Shown: positions 28,575 to 38,102 of the stretch, piece by piece
Numbering within the stretch: position 1 is the first letter of the stretch
Layout of the letters: each line of letters starts with the position of its first letter
Assembly: GCF_000006445.2 (NCBI RefSeq)
Contig: NC_006047.2
Span: 806,001-870,000 of the forward strand
Length of the DNA stretch: 64,000 bases
From: Debaryomyces hansenii CBS767
Taxonomy: Eukaryota; Ascomycota; Pichiomycetes; Serinales; Debaryomycetaceae
Reading direction: 5' to 3'
Notes under the pieces: model-generated
Told to the model about the DNA's origin: nothing
What the model saw: the letters and a program-made list of their open reading frames with translations, nothing else
Database searches by the model: none
Made by a program: the position numbers and the translations under genes

Positions 28575-29822
28575 CTAAATATCAAATCTTACTTTTTTAA
28601 TTACAGGTTTATCAATTGAGTTCTTTCTTTTCAAATTCGGATGAGATGTAGGCGGATGGATCCAATCTTCATCGACAATGCTGTGTTCTGGGTCGTACGA
28701 GTCGACGGGGTTCTCGTTGATCTCGTTGATGGGGGATTTGGAGATTTCGTTCTTGGGGGATCCTAGGAACGAGTCCATAAAGTTTACTGACCCTAGATTC
28801 AATCCCAAGGAGTTAGTCAATGGTTCGGGTGTGGAAGAGGATGATTTGGGTTCTTCTTGTAGGTTGTTGAACGGGGCTTTCACTGGACGTGCCACTTCGG
28901 GTTTCGGAATCTGTGATATGCGCTCTACTATTGGTTTGCCCCAATCATTCACGTACTCTAATAGATCTGGATCTTCAGATATAGGCGTATTGAAGTGGAA
29001 AAACTTCAAATTGGGGGTTAGGTCGATTTCAATCTTAATTTGACTGGTATCTTCCTTAAACGTATTCAGACCCAAAAATTGCTTCTGCTGGAAACTTTGA
29101 TCATCCATCACCTTCCTTGCCCCCTGTAGATCGGTGTGATAGGACGTAACGTTGTTTTCGAACTCTTGCTTCGAATTGCTTAGAATACTGTCGCTAACAT
29201 TATTGATTACCGAGATAACATTATTTCGAATCCTATTATTAGCATCAAGGAACTCCTTTACCTTTTCATTTGTCTGGGGAAATTTTTCCAATTCGCCGTT
29301 TAGTACAATGATGTACTGCAATAAGCAGTTGCCTTCTCTCAATAGCATATCAGGAGTTAGTTTCAATGGAAGACTCGGCTGATTTGTTTGACTAATCGAG
29401 GTGGCTCGTATTATAAACTGCTCGATCTTTTGTATAACTTTTGCAGGGAATAACTCCAACCCAGAATTGGTCCTACCATTGCTCCACGTCTTGAAGAGAT
29501 TAATTAAGTTTTGTCTTGTGGGTGTATCCGTCACAACCAAGTAAGTTTCAGTGAAAATTTTATAGAGCCTCGATCCAAATAATAAATTGTATGGATTCCC
29601 TATATTCTTACAAATAGAATCTAGTAAATAAACCGTAAAAAGCTTATACTGTGGCAAACATTTTTTAATTCTTTCTTCTATAATATCAACAATTTCCGAT
29701 GCCTGGTCTGTACTCTTTTCTGCAATGGTTGTTAGTTCAGTAATCAACGTTCGGGAATTCAATGTCAATGACGATAGTAAGTGTTGGTAATAGTCAGGAT
29801 TGAAAGGTTCGTCTATGTCCAT
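28575..29822 (-). CDS. PCF11: mRNA cleavage factor Pcf11, short form
   Basis: 415 residues. The N-terminal 140 form a CTD-interacting domain (LTLNSRTLITELTTIAE, LYLLDSICKNIGNPYNLLF-type helices) that binds Ser2-phosphorylated RNA polymerase II tail. The LDSICKN sequence and the TYLVV element are those of Pcf11 rather than Rtt103 or Nrd1. Pcf11 is a subunit of cleavage factor IA and couples 3'-end processing to termination. S. cerevisiae Pcf11 has 626 residues with two zinc fingers flanking the Clp1-binding region; here there is no Cys-pair motif after the CID, and the protein ends in a disordered region with DEDWIHPP and a basic KRKN...KKVRF tail. Confidence 0.82.
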   Translation of the reverse strand: MDIDEPFNPDYYQHLLSSLTLNSRTLITELTTIAEKSTDQASEIVDIIEERIKKCLPQYKLFTVYLLDSICKNIGNPYNLLFGSRLYKIFTETYLVVTDTPTRQNLINLFKTWSNGRTNSGLELFPAKVIQKIEQFIIRATSISQTNQPSLPLKLTPDMLLREGNCLLQYIIVLNGELEKFPQTNEKVKEFLDANNRIRNNVISVINNVSDSILSNSKQEFENNVTSYHTDLQGARKVMDDQSFQQKQFLGLNTFKEDTSQIKIEIDLTPNLKFFHFNTPISEDPDLLEYVNDWGKPIVERISQIPKPEVARPVKAPFNNLQEEPKSSSSTPEPLTNSLGLNLGSVNFMDSFLGSPKNEISKSPINEINENPVDSYDPEHSIVDEDWIHPPTSHPNLKRKNSIDKPVIKKVRFDI

Positions 29823-30531
29823 TATTACTTTACTTTATAATACAAGAGAGAAAGTTACCAGAATGTACAAATAAAATGATTGCAAGATTCTTACTTTTTA
29901 TAATCAGTTTTGCACAAATATTATTATGGTTTGAATAAGAGTGTTCATTAAGTAAATAGCTAGCCAATAACTAGCGATTATTTACTATACTTTATTTTTG
30001 ATTTATAGTGATGGATAAGAAGAGATATAAGATGGTCCAATTTTCATGTCGCGGTTTTGTGTTTATTAGCATCATCACCACATTAAGATGATATTCTTCA
30101 TTGAAACCTTACCAATTTCAACGTAGAGTATATGAAGAGGACATTACTATGTAGTTCATAAGGATGGATTGGTATAGGTAGAGTCATCTCGTCCATTTTG
30201 TAGCGTAATGGTTATTGCAAATTGAGAAGTCCGTTCGGACCCCCTCTAGTATGACCACCAATCACTTTTACATTCTACAAAATTAAGGCCATCTTCAGGT
30301 TATGTAACGTGGTAGAATATGTTGCACAATGTACTACTTATCGAAGTATTTTCGTTATTCGGATGTCTTCTCCTCTGATTGACTCGAGAATAGCGGAACC
30401 GGAGTTAGCAGTGCGGAATCGCTTTTTTGTTGACTCACTCCAACCTTTCATATAAATTGAACGTAGCCATATAAATCGGCAAACGTTTTTAAGTTGATTT
30501 AGTGGATTAATATACAATTGAATCATAAAAT
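29823..30531. other. intergenic region between PCF11 and IDP1
   Basis: This is the joint promoter region of two divergent genes. No gene is identified. It contains a perfect tRNA-like A-box word (TAGCGTAATGG, 30201-30211) followed by a GTTCGGACC B-box-like word at 30233, spaced too closely for a complete tRNA. A 26-codon ATG frame at about 30010-30090 has no known match. Confidence 0.4.
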
Positions 30532-31845
30532 ATGTTCAGAAATGGAGTCATGAGAAACCCAGCTATGTCTGGGTACAGCAAATATTCAATGCGTTCATTT
30601 TCGTCGAGTTTAATCAACTTGGACAAAATTAAAGTGAAAAATCCGATTGTCGAATTAGATGGTGATGAAATGACCAGAATCATCTGGCAAAGAATCAAGG
30701 ACAAATTAATTAACCCATACTTGGATGTTGATTTGAAATATTACGATTTAGGTATTGAAAGTAGAGATAAAACAGACGATCAGATCACCATTGATGCGGC
30801 CAACGCCATTAAGGAATACGGGGTTGGTGTCAAGTGTGCTACGATCACACCTGATGAATCCAGAGTTGAAGAATTTAACTTGAAGAAGATGTGGTTGTCG
30901 CCAAATGGTACCATTAGAAATATTTTAGGAGGTACCGTTTTCAGGGAAGCCATTATTATTCCTAGAATTCCAAGATTGGTACCAGGATGGAAGGAACCTA
31001 TTGTCATTGGTAGACATGCACATGGTGACCAATATAAGGCTACTGACTTGGTCATTAACGAACCGGGTAAATTGGAAATGACTTTTACCCCAGAAAACGG
31101 TGGAGCTCCAGAAACTAGAACTGTGTACGATTACAAGGGACCTGGTGTCGGTTTAGCTATGTATAATACCGATGAGTCCATCATTGGTTTTGCCCATTCT
31201 TCCTTCAAGATGGCATTAACTAAGAAATTACCATTATACTTGTCAACCAAAAACACTATTTTGAAGAAATACGATGGAAGATTCAAAGACATTTTCCATG
31301 AAATTTATGAATCCACCTACAAAAAAGAATTTGAAACCAATAACATCTGGTACGAACATAGATTAATTGATGATATGGTTGCACAAATGATTAAATCTAA
31401 GGGTGGTTTTGTCATGGCCTTGAAGAACTATGATGGTGATGTGCAATCTGATATTGTTGCCCAAGGATTTGGTTCATTGGGTTTAATGACTTCTGTTTTG
31501 ATGACCCCAGATGGTAAGACCTTCGAAAGTGAAGCTGCACACGGTACTGTCACAAGACATTTCAGACAACATCAACAAGGTAAGGAAACTTCAACCAACT
31601 CGATTGCCTCCATTTTTGCCTGGACTAGAGGTATTGCTCAAAGAGGTAGATTAGATGACACCCCAGATGTCGTAAAATTCGCCGAAATTGTGGAAAAGGC
31701 TACCTTTGATACTGTTCAAGAAGATGGTATTATGACTAAGGATTTGGCTTTAGCTCTTGGCAGAACCGATAGAGAATCCTACGTAACCACAACTGAATTT
31801 TTGGATGCAGTTTCTGACAAGTTACAGAAACAAGTCCAAGTTTAG
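30532..31845 (+). CDS. IDP1: mitochondrial NADP-dependent isocitrate dehydrogenase
   Basis: A 437-residue enzyme. The first ~28 residues are rich in Arg, Ser and Met with RSFSSSLI, a mitochondrial presequence. The mature enzyme starts [21 protein letters not shown]. Substrate and cofactor motifs are intact: [41 protein letters not shown] and [10 protein letters not shown]. It converts isocitrate to 2-oxoglutarate with NADP+, supplying mitochondrial NADPH and 2-oxoglutarate for glutamate synthesis. The presequence and absence of a PTS1 point to IDP1 rather than cytosolic IDP2 or peroxisomal IDP3. Very even use of preferred codons suggests high expression. Confidence 0.95.
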   Translation: MFRNGVMRNPAMSGYSKYSMRSFSSSLINLDKIKVKNPIVELDGDEMTRIIWQRIKDKLINPYLDVDLKYYDLGIESRDKTDDQITIDAANAIKEYGVGVKCATITPDESRVEEFNLKKMWLSPNGTIRNILGGTVFREAIIIPRIPRLVPGWKEPIVIGRHAHGDQYKATDLVINEPGKLEMTFTPENGGAPETRTVYDYKGPGVGLAMYNTDESIIGFAHSSFKMALTKKLPLYLSTKNTILKKYDGRFKDIFHEIYESTYKKEFETNNIWYEHRLIDDMVAQMIKSKGGFVMALKNYDGDVQSDIVAQGFGSLGLMTSVLMTPDGKTFESEAAHGTVTRHFRQHQQGKETSTNSIASIFAWTRGIAQRGRLDDTPDVVKFAEIVEKATFDTVQEDGIMTKDLALALGRTDRESYVTTTEFLDAVSDKLQKQVQV

Positions 31846-32083
31846 AACTGGCAAATATAATTTTTTAATTCTTTTGGAGTCATAAATAGCAATCAGGAAA
31901 TGCTTATGATTTCCATTACGTAAATATAAACAATATATACATTAATGAACATGTTACCCAAATAATCTTGAAGTATAATCAAGATCTGTGAATTATGTCC
32001 AAACTTTGGTTTTGTGTCAAATATGGCCCTGGAAATTAATCAATCATCTCCTTTCCAGTAGAACTCTCTAAGTACGGAGAATT

Positions 32084-32336
32084 CTATTTTTTCTTCTCCA
32101 AATCATATTCTAACCAGTCATGTAACCCAAGTAGCCCATAGTATGTCCCTATAGTGATTGCACACATCTTTGTGAAGGCCTTGCCAAATTGCTTATAAAG
32201 GATGGTCTAAACGTTAGTATACTGAAGATAATTGCGTTTTTAAATTACATACATGACGATTTATCTTTTCTGGTTCTTTTGAATAATGACGAACAAACGA
32301 CAATTGTCTCGCCGTACACTTCAACGGTCTAAACAT
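32084..32336 (-). CDS. small mitochondrial-type membrane protein, spliced, unidentified
   Basis: Exons complement(32253-32336) and complement(32084-32206) encode 68 residues in phase. Exon 1 (28 codons) gives a basic, Asp/Glu-poor start (MFRPLKCTARQLSFVRHYSK), an excellent mitochondrial presequence with an R-x-Y-S processing site. Exon 2 gives a single short hydrophobic helix (about residues 40-55, CAITIGTYYGLLGL), then DWLEYDLEKKK. It should be an inner-membrane or matrix-side mitochondrial protein. I do not recognise the family; the KQFGKA...GTYYGLL run is faintly reminiscent of DUF1279/FAM210-type helices. Neither exon alone is longer than 41 codons, so simple ORF searches miss it. It lies in the promoter-side space of the XBP1-like gene. 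Confidence 0.7.
32207..32252 (-). other. intron of the small mitochondrial-type gene
   Basis: A 46-base intron on the minus strand: donor GTATGT (32252-32247), branch point TACTAAC (32219-32213), acceptor TTTAG ending at 32207. All three signals match the yeast consensus exactly and the junction is phase 0. Confidence 0.8.
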
Positions 32337-33714
32337 AGTACTAGCTATTAGAGGTTCTATAAGGAGCCGGATATTCTAGTAATAATGATTTTACCTCACT
32401 TTTGATCTGAAAGTGCGTGCCCGTGCAAAGTGACTATAAGAACACTCTTTAACACATACTACCATCTATTCTAAAATAATTTATATCTATTGTTGTAGTA
32501 GTCAGGCGATAAGGAATTTACTTGTATCGTAGTTCTATCATTCTAATTTCATTCCAAAAAATAATGAAAAGCAGAGTAATTTCATACAATTTTTGTTAAT
32601 TGTTGCGAAAATACGAAATTTGTAAAATTATTCATCAATAGTTAGTATCTAGAATTATGCCGTCATATATCATAATTTCATTATATGCTCCGAAAAATAA
32701 GTTTGTGCTACGCAAGATATTTTAAATATGGTGACACTTTACATGCTGCTCTTTGTCTACACGATAACAACAGACTCTCAATACTGCTCTTTGTCTACAC
32801 GATAACAACAGACTCTCAATACACCAGTTCCTTTCTCATATTTGAAGAACAGATACAGTAATGAGTAGCAATTCATATTGCCATAGTTCATTGAAGTGAT
32901 TTTCCTCCCGTAAATTGGAACTAGCCATCGCGAAAGCTGCACTCATTTACCTACTACGCATTCAACACCAGTGCACCTATCTAACAGTGGTTGCTTCCTG
33001 TCTCGAAAATCATTCGCAGTTTGTGTTATCTTATCAGAAGATTGCAATCCTATCTCTAGGAGCATTACCAATACATAAACCTGCATCACCACATGTGCAT
33101 CTAGCCCTTCATATGGGCCCATCGCTAATCATCGTATACAATCTGCAATAATATGGTCTATTAATATCACGATATTTCGACCAATAATATATTTCAAAAG
33201 GTATCATTTATTCAAATAGTAGGTTTATTTATTCTTTCAGGCCGAAGAACTGAAAAGTTCCGAGTCGACATTTACGGATCAAGGTATTTTTCACCTACGT
33301 GGTCTAGTGTAATGGAAATTTAGCCACATTTCGCTCCCTTCGGGTTTTGAGTCTTAGATCATTCCTTGCGCAGTCTACTTTAACGTAAGTACCACCTCCT
33401 TTAACGCACATAATCAATGCCTGGCTATACTTTGAAAGGGAAGAGCTTATTAAACATGCGGTTATACCTTATAGGGATGTATTGAGTATATGCAATATTA
33501 TTTCTTTTTAGTTAAGGAGCTATTGTTTATTGACAATAAAGAACATTGCTTCACTGCCTCTATATAAAACCTCTTGTAGTAACTAGACGCATAGGAGTAT
33601 TTTTTTACCTTTGACATACGTTGATCCAGTAATTATTCCTATACTATATACCTTTTTATTCATATATTCAAATCTATATTACATAGCATCTTCAATATAT
33701 CTCCAACTAAATCT
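32337..33714. other. long intergenic region upstream of the XBP1-like gene
   Basis: 1378 bases between the divergent small mitochondrial-type gene and the XBP1-like gene. An exact 38-base tandem duplication lies at 32746-32821. A tRNA-like remnant spans about 33293-33360. A 78-codon frame at 32915-33151 does not start with ATG and looks like noise. The length suits a heavily regulated transcription factor gene. Confidence 0.45.
32746..32821. repeat. exact 38-bp tandem duplication
   Basis: Two identical 38-base units, 32746-32783 and 32784-32821, each starting CTGCTCTTTGTCTACACGAT and ending CTCAATA. No mismatch is seen, so the duplication is recent. Confidence 0.95.
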
Positions 33715-35448
33715 ATGATACCTTTTAATACACCCCGTCAATTTTCGTATGATTCGTATCAAACAGGTTACGCTCAATACTTTCCCACAAATAATCCCCC
33801 GAATAATGAAAATGGGGGCAATACTGGTAATAATGTATATGATAGGACTAATACCATAAATGCCAATGCCAATATGAACACTGAATCCAAGTTAAATTAT
33901 GGATCTAATAATGAGTTTGACATGAATTTTGCGCCTATAGCCTATACTCCTGAAAAAAATGGATTTGGTCCGCCAGCAATTGGCAAACACAAGAAGAGTA
34001 AATCATTCCCGAAAACACAATTTCCCTTGATCAATAAATTCCAGAATAGTGTGAATGAGACATCCACGAAGACACATAGTAATTCAGGAGTTCATTTGTG
34101 CAATAAAGTCAACTTTCCTGTGCATCAGCTAAGTTTGGATATTCCACAGGGCAATATCTCTAGCTTGCAATCCATTTATCCTCAGATAGAGACAAAGAAA
34201 TATTCTACATCTGCAATTGATCCACTAAGGAATTATGTCACCGTATTCGAGTATAATATTAATAATCATTGGATCATTTGGGATTATGAGACGGGATTTG
34301 TTCACTTGACAGGAATTTGGAAAGCGTCAATAAACGATGAAGTTAATACCCATAGGAATTTGAAGGCAGATATAGTTAAGCTACTTGAGTCCACTCCCAA
34401 ACAATACCATCAGCATATCAAACGCATTAGAGGAGGATTTTTGAAGATCCAAGGAACTTGGTTACCATTTGATTTATGCAAAATGTTGGCTAAGCGATTT
34501 TGTTACCATATAAGATTTCAATTGATACCAATTTTTGGAAACGCTTTTCCGCTGGAATGTTTGAAACCTGATGATAAGGGTTTTGGGGAATTAAAATTGG
34601 ATGAAGATGTGAATGATACCGCCGCGGAGAATGGATCTAGACAGGGCAAGAAGACTCATAAAATTGACAAGCGTCGATCAACTTCTTTATTGGAATCACC
34701 TATTATTAAAAGATCATCATCAACATCACATTTGACAATGCCACTGGCGAATCAGATTCCAACCCCAAATTCTATGCCTGTTAACAATATTCCTCAACGC
34801 CTACCTCAATTTACCTTTCCTCAGACGACAGGAGTTTCCAACCAACAATTTCAATACCAGGAGAATACCCCTCAATATGCGTTATCTTCTTCAACTCACA
34901 ATTCTTACCACACACCTAACGCATCAAGCTTTTCTCTTCCCCAGAACCAATCAGCCCCATTAATATCAACACGAAGCTTATCGTTACAGATTCCCTATCA
35001 AAATAGTATGTACGTCCTGCCTAATGCTCAGACGTCTTCACTGTATCATAGCCCACGTCATTTCTCACACACAGCAGATCATACTTTCCATACACCTTAC
35101 CATACACCTCAACATTCGTTTCATACACCTAGTCATACCAACCTGGTTTCCAAACATCTGGTACAGCACACACCATCTTCTGATATGCCTTATCATGAAA
35201 TGGTTGATTTAGTCAATGCATCAAAGTGTCTTCAATCATTAAGTCAGACCCAAATCTCACCTATTTCGCACGAACCAGAATCAAATAGAGACTACGTCGC
35301 TTCCATTCCGAAAAGTCCTACCGGCAATAATACTTCTGGAAATGGAATTTCTTCTATCCTTCTTGCAGCTGGTGTCAGCGAGGAACACTACCAAAAGTCC
35401 AATCGTTCAAGAAGGATTAGTATGAAAATAAACGACATTTTATCTTGA
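33715..35448 (+). CDS. XBP1: KilA-N/APSES-type transcription factor, Xbp1-like
   Basis: 577 residues. The DNA-binding domain spans roughly residues 172-285, with HWIIWDYETGFVHLTGIWKA and IRGGFLKIQGTWLPFDLCKM; the latter (IRGG-LKIQGTWLP) is the form found in Xbp1 rather than in Mbp1/Swi4 or Efg1/Phd1. S. cerevisiae Xbp1 is a stress- and quiescence-induced repressor of G1 cyclin and metabolic genes. The remainder is disordered and rich in Asn, Ser, Gln and Pro, with a run of HTP repeats at about 455-475 and a closing RRISMKINDIL helix. The family is clear; the exact orthologue is probable. Confidence 0.75.
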   Translation: MIPFNTPRQFSYDSYQTGYAQYFPTNNPPNNENGGNTGNNVYDRTNTINANANMNTESKLNYGSNNEFDMNFAPIAYTPEKNGFGPPAIGKHKKSKSFPKTQFPLINKFQNSVNETSTKTHSNSGVHLCNKVNFPVHQLSLDIPQGNISSLQSIYPQIETKKYSTSAIDPLRNYVTVFEYNINNHWIIWDYETGFVHLTGIWKASINDEVNTHRNLKADIVKLLESTPKQYHQHIKRIRGGFLKIQGTWLPFDLCKMLAKRFCYHIRFQLIPIFGNAFPLECLKPDDKGFGELKLDEDVNDTAAENGSRQGKKTHKIDKRRSTSLLESPIIKRSSSTSHLTMPLANQIPTPNSMPVNNIPQRLPQFTFPQTTGVSNQQFQYQENTPQYALSSSTHNSYHTPNASSFSLPQNQSAPLISTRSLSLQIPYQNSMYVLPNAQTSSLYHSPRHFSHTADHTFHTPYHTPQHSFHTPSHTNLVSKHLVQHTPSSDMPYHEMVDLVNASKCLQSLSQTQISPISHEPESNRDYVASIPKSPTGNNTSGNGISSILLAAGVSEEHYQKSNRSRRISMKINDILS

Positions 35449-35751
35449 TTTTTATGATTTTAGAATTTAGCTGAATTATTGGAATATATACATTTCTTTA
35501 GCTATTAAATAGGTTTTGGCTTGTTTTCTCGGGATTTTTCTATGTATATTCTGGATATAATACATGTTTTGTAATACACGTCTCTTGAGCTATGAACTGA
35601 TAGTATGTTTATAAGTGAAAAATTCACTGTTTACATTATATTTATATACAGTCGACTCGACTACTCTCTGCATCAAAAGATCGCTATTCTAGATTATAGC
35701 TAATAATTGTATGATCAATTCATGGTTATAGAGATATACAGGTAGATAGAT
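35449..35751. other. intergenic region between XBP1-like and COG6
   Basis: AT-rich; terminator side of the XBP1-like gene and promoter of COG6. Nothing else is seen. Confidence 0.4.
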
Positions 35752-38079
35752 ATGGATTTCATAGACTTTGATTCGTTTCAGCAGGATGAAATACCTCAGC
35801 CACAACCTGCGTTGTCGTTGCCAATAACATCAAATATTGAAAATTTAGGTAAACGATTTTCCAATTTTAATAGTCTAACTAAAAACTTATTAAAGTTTGA
35901 TGAAAAGGATGACATTAAAGTTGATGGAGATGAATCTGAAGAAACAAAATTGGCAGAAAAGTATGCTAATTTATCTTTAAATTTGATTAATAGTTTGGAA
36001 GATGATAACGAGGAGGAAAATGAAAGTGATTTGAATAGGTCGAAAACGACAACCACATTATCAACGAGATTATCTAGAGTTCTTAATAATTCTATGCCAG
36101 ATTCATTAGTCAGAGAGATATTTGCAAATTTGGATTTGAAGATTGAAAATATAGCAGCTCTTGTCGAGCCTGGGATTACAGGCTCCAACTCACGTAAAAA
36201 ATTAAGAGGGGAAATTGAGAACGATCTTATTAAGACACAGGGCTTGATGTTGAAGGAGTATCAACCGGTCATTAAGAACTTGAGTAATTTGGAAAACGAT
36301 TTGAAAAATTTAAATGGATTGAGAGACTCGATCACAGAGAAGGTGAATAAAGATTTTCAGTCTACTAAGGATTTGAATGGCGAGGTCAAGAATTTGAATG
36401 ACACTAAGAGTTTGATAAATTTAAAGAAAGGGTTATTAATTAGCTTTCAAAATAAGTTTGCATTGGATGTATACGAGGAGTATGTACTACAGAATGGGGA
36501 GATTAACGATGAATTCTTCCAGGTGTTAATTAAATGTGAAAAAATTCATGAGAATTGTTCTATCCTTTTATCAGTGGACAATCCCCAATTAGGTTTGAAA
36601 ATAATGTCTAAGTTTAACCAACTAATTAATAAATCAGTCGAGCGAATTATCAACTTTACAAATAAGACATTAAATAATCTTTATTCGTTAAACACTACTA
36701 CGAAATTGACAACATTACACCAATGCTTGAAGTTTTTAAGAAAAAGGTTGAACTATTTTAATACTGTTATTGACAATTTTGTCGATACAAGATCAAGATT
36801 GATAATCGATGAATTTTTGAATCAGATCAATGGAGATTTAGATAAGTCTGGTGACAATAGATCAGGATCTATCCAACACGATAGGCCTATTATTCTCTCC
36901 GCCCATGATCCTGTCAGATTTATTGGTGACTTGTTGGCTTATATTCATTCCGTTGTAGTTAATGAAACTGAGACTATTAGTAGTATATTTGGGATTAGCA
37001 AAGAAGAAAATGAGGACGACGACATTGAATATAAGGATATAATCGATGATGTTACCGGTAGAATATTGAACTCATTATCCAGATCGGTCAAATCTAAAAT
37101 TGAACAAGTTATAACTTCTGAAACTAAATTAGCAACAATATATGCTATTTACAGCTTAGTGGAGTTGTACACTATAATGTTTGCAAAGCATCTCAAAGAA
37201 TCTTCAAATGACAAACATAATTTGTTGATGACTGTTAGAGAATTAGTAAGTTCATCACAGAATAAAATTATCTCTATTATTCAAAACAAATTGACTACCA
37301 TAAAGTCAAGTAACCTGGCTCAGTTGGAGTTAAATACAGATTTACAACCCCCCGAATGGATTATTGAATTTTATTCTGATATTCTACCTATCATTGATCA
37401 GAATACATCAGATACATTTATGAATTTGTCAACTGAGAATAATGCTGAATTTATGAAGATGATCATAAATAAACCGATTGAAATTTTCAATGAACACATT
37501 GAAAACAATATTTCAAAGCTCTTCAATAGAAGAGATCAGGTTATTTTGAAATTAAATTTCTTAGATTTAATTCTTTCTAAAATTATGCCTATAATACTAT
37601 TATCAGACAAAATATTAGAGTTAAATGATTTAACCGAGAAATTATCACTAGAATTAACGAATTTGCAATTGGATAGCTTGATAAGTGGGTGCCAGTTAAC
37701 TAATTTTTACAATATCATTAATATGATATGTCCATTTTCAGACGATTTTTTTGATGTTTCAATTTACCAACCAATCACTGAAAATAAATTATTCTCTGAA
37801 GATAACATCATAGCAGCCAACGATATCATACAAAATTTCTTACCCTCTGCATTACTTGATATACAACAATCCCTATTTAAAGTTAATTCGCCCATGATTG
37901 TTAACAACATTATAACGAATTCTTCGCTTGAGTTCATTAAATTCTATTTAAAATTCAATTTGATCATAAACGAATATCTAGACGATGCTCTGTTGATCTG
38001 GTCTGACATTGAAGTTGCTACACTATTGGGCGTGGAAGAGCCCTATCAACAAACCAAAAAATCGATGAGTTTTGATTAG
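35752..38079 (+). CDS. COG6: conserved oligomeric Golgi complex subunit Cog6
   Basis: A 775-residue protein. After an acidic N-terminus, a coiled-coil segment (about residues 150-240) contains LKEYQPVIKNLSNLENDL, and the central motif HDPVRFIGDLLAYIH near residue 385 is diagnostic of Cog6. The COG complex tethers vesicles returning within the Golgi and supports glycosylation enzyme recycling. Cog6 is in lobe B and binds SNAREs. The length fits the family (about 650-840). The C-terminal two-thirds is all-helical and Asn/Ile/Leu-rich, as expected in AT-rich genomes. It converges with DPH1, with 23 bases between stop codons. Confidence 0.88.
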   Translation: MDFIDFDSFQQDEIPQPQPALSLPITSNIENLGKRFSNFNSLTKNLLKFDEKDDIKVDGDESEETKLAEKYANLSLNLINSLEDDNEEENESDLNRSKTTTTLSTRLSRVLNNSMPDSLVREIFANLDLKIENIAALVEPGITGSNSRKKLRGEIENDLIKTQGLMLKEYQPVIKNLSNLENDLKNLNGLRDSITEKVNKDFQSTKDLNGEVKNLNDTKSLINLKKGLLISFQNKFALDVYEEYVLQNGEINDEFFQVLIKCEKIHENCSILLSVDNPQLGLKIMSKFNQLINKSVERIINFTNKTLNNLYSLNTTTKLTTLHQCLKFLRKRLNYFNTVIDNFVDTRSRLIIDEFLNQINGDLDKSGDNRSGSIQHDRPIILSAHDPVRFIGDLLAYIHSVVVNETETISSIFGISKEENEDDDIEYKDIIDDVTGRILNSLSRSVKSKIEQVITSETKLATIYAIYSLVELYTIMFAKHLKESSNDKHNLLMTVRELVSSSQNKIISIIQNKLTTIKSSNLAQLELNTDLQPPEWIIEFYSDILPIIDQNTSDTFMNLSTENNAEFMKMIINKPIEIFNEHIENNISKLFNRRDQVILKLNFLDLILSKIMPIILLSDKILELNDLTEKLSLELTNLQLDSLISGCQLTNFYNIINMICPFSDDFFDVSIYQPITENKLFSEDNIIAANDIIQNFLPSALLDIQQSLFKVNSPMIVNNIITNSSLEFIKFYLKFNLIINEYLDDALLIWSDIEVATLLGVEEPYQQTKKSMSFD

Positions 38080-38102
38080 AATGCTAAATCAATAATATAC
38101 AC

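Noticed and set aside
13762..32219. Further hidden spliced genes
   Set aside because: I looked for TACTAAC on both strands in the intergenic regions; only the TPC1, ATG29-like and 68-residue genes have a matching donor and acceptor in phase.
32915..33151. 78-codon frame upstream of the XBP1-like gene
   Set aside because: No ATG start, no recognisable motif, and flanked by tRNA-like and repeat debris.
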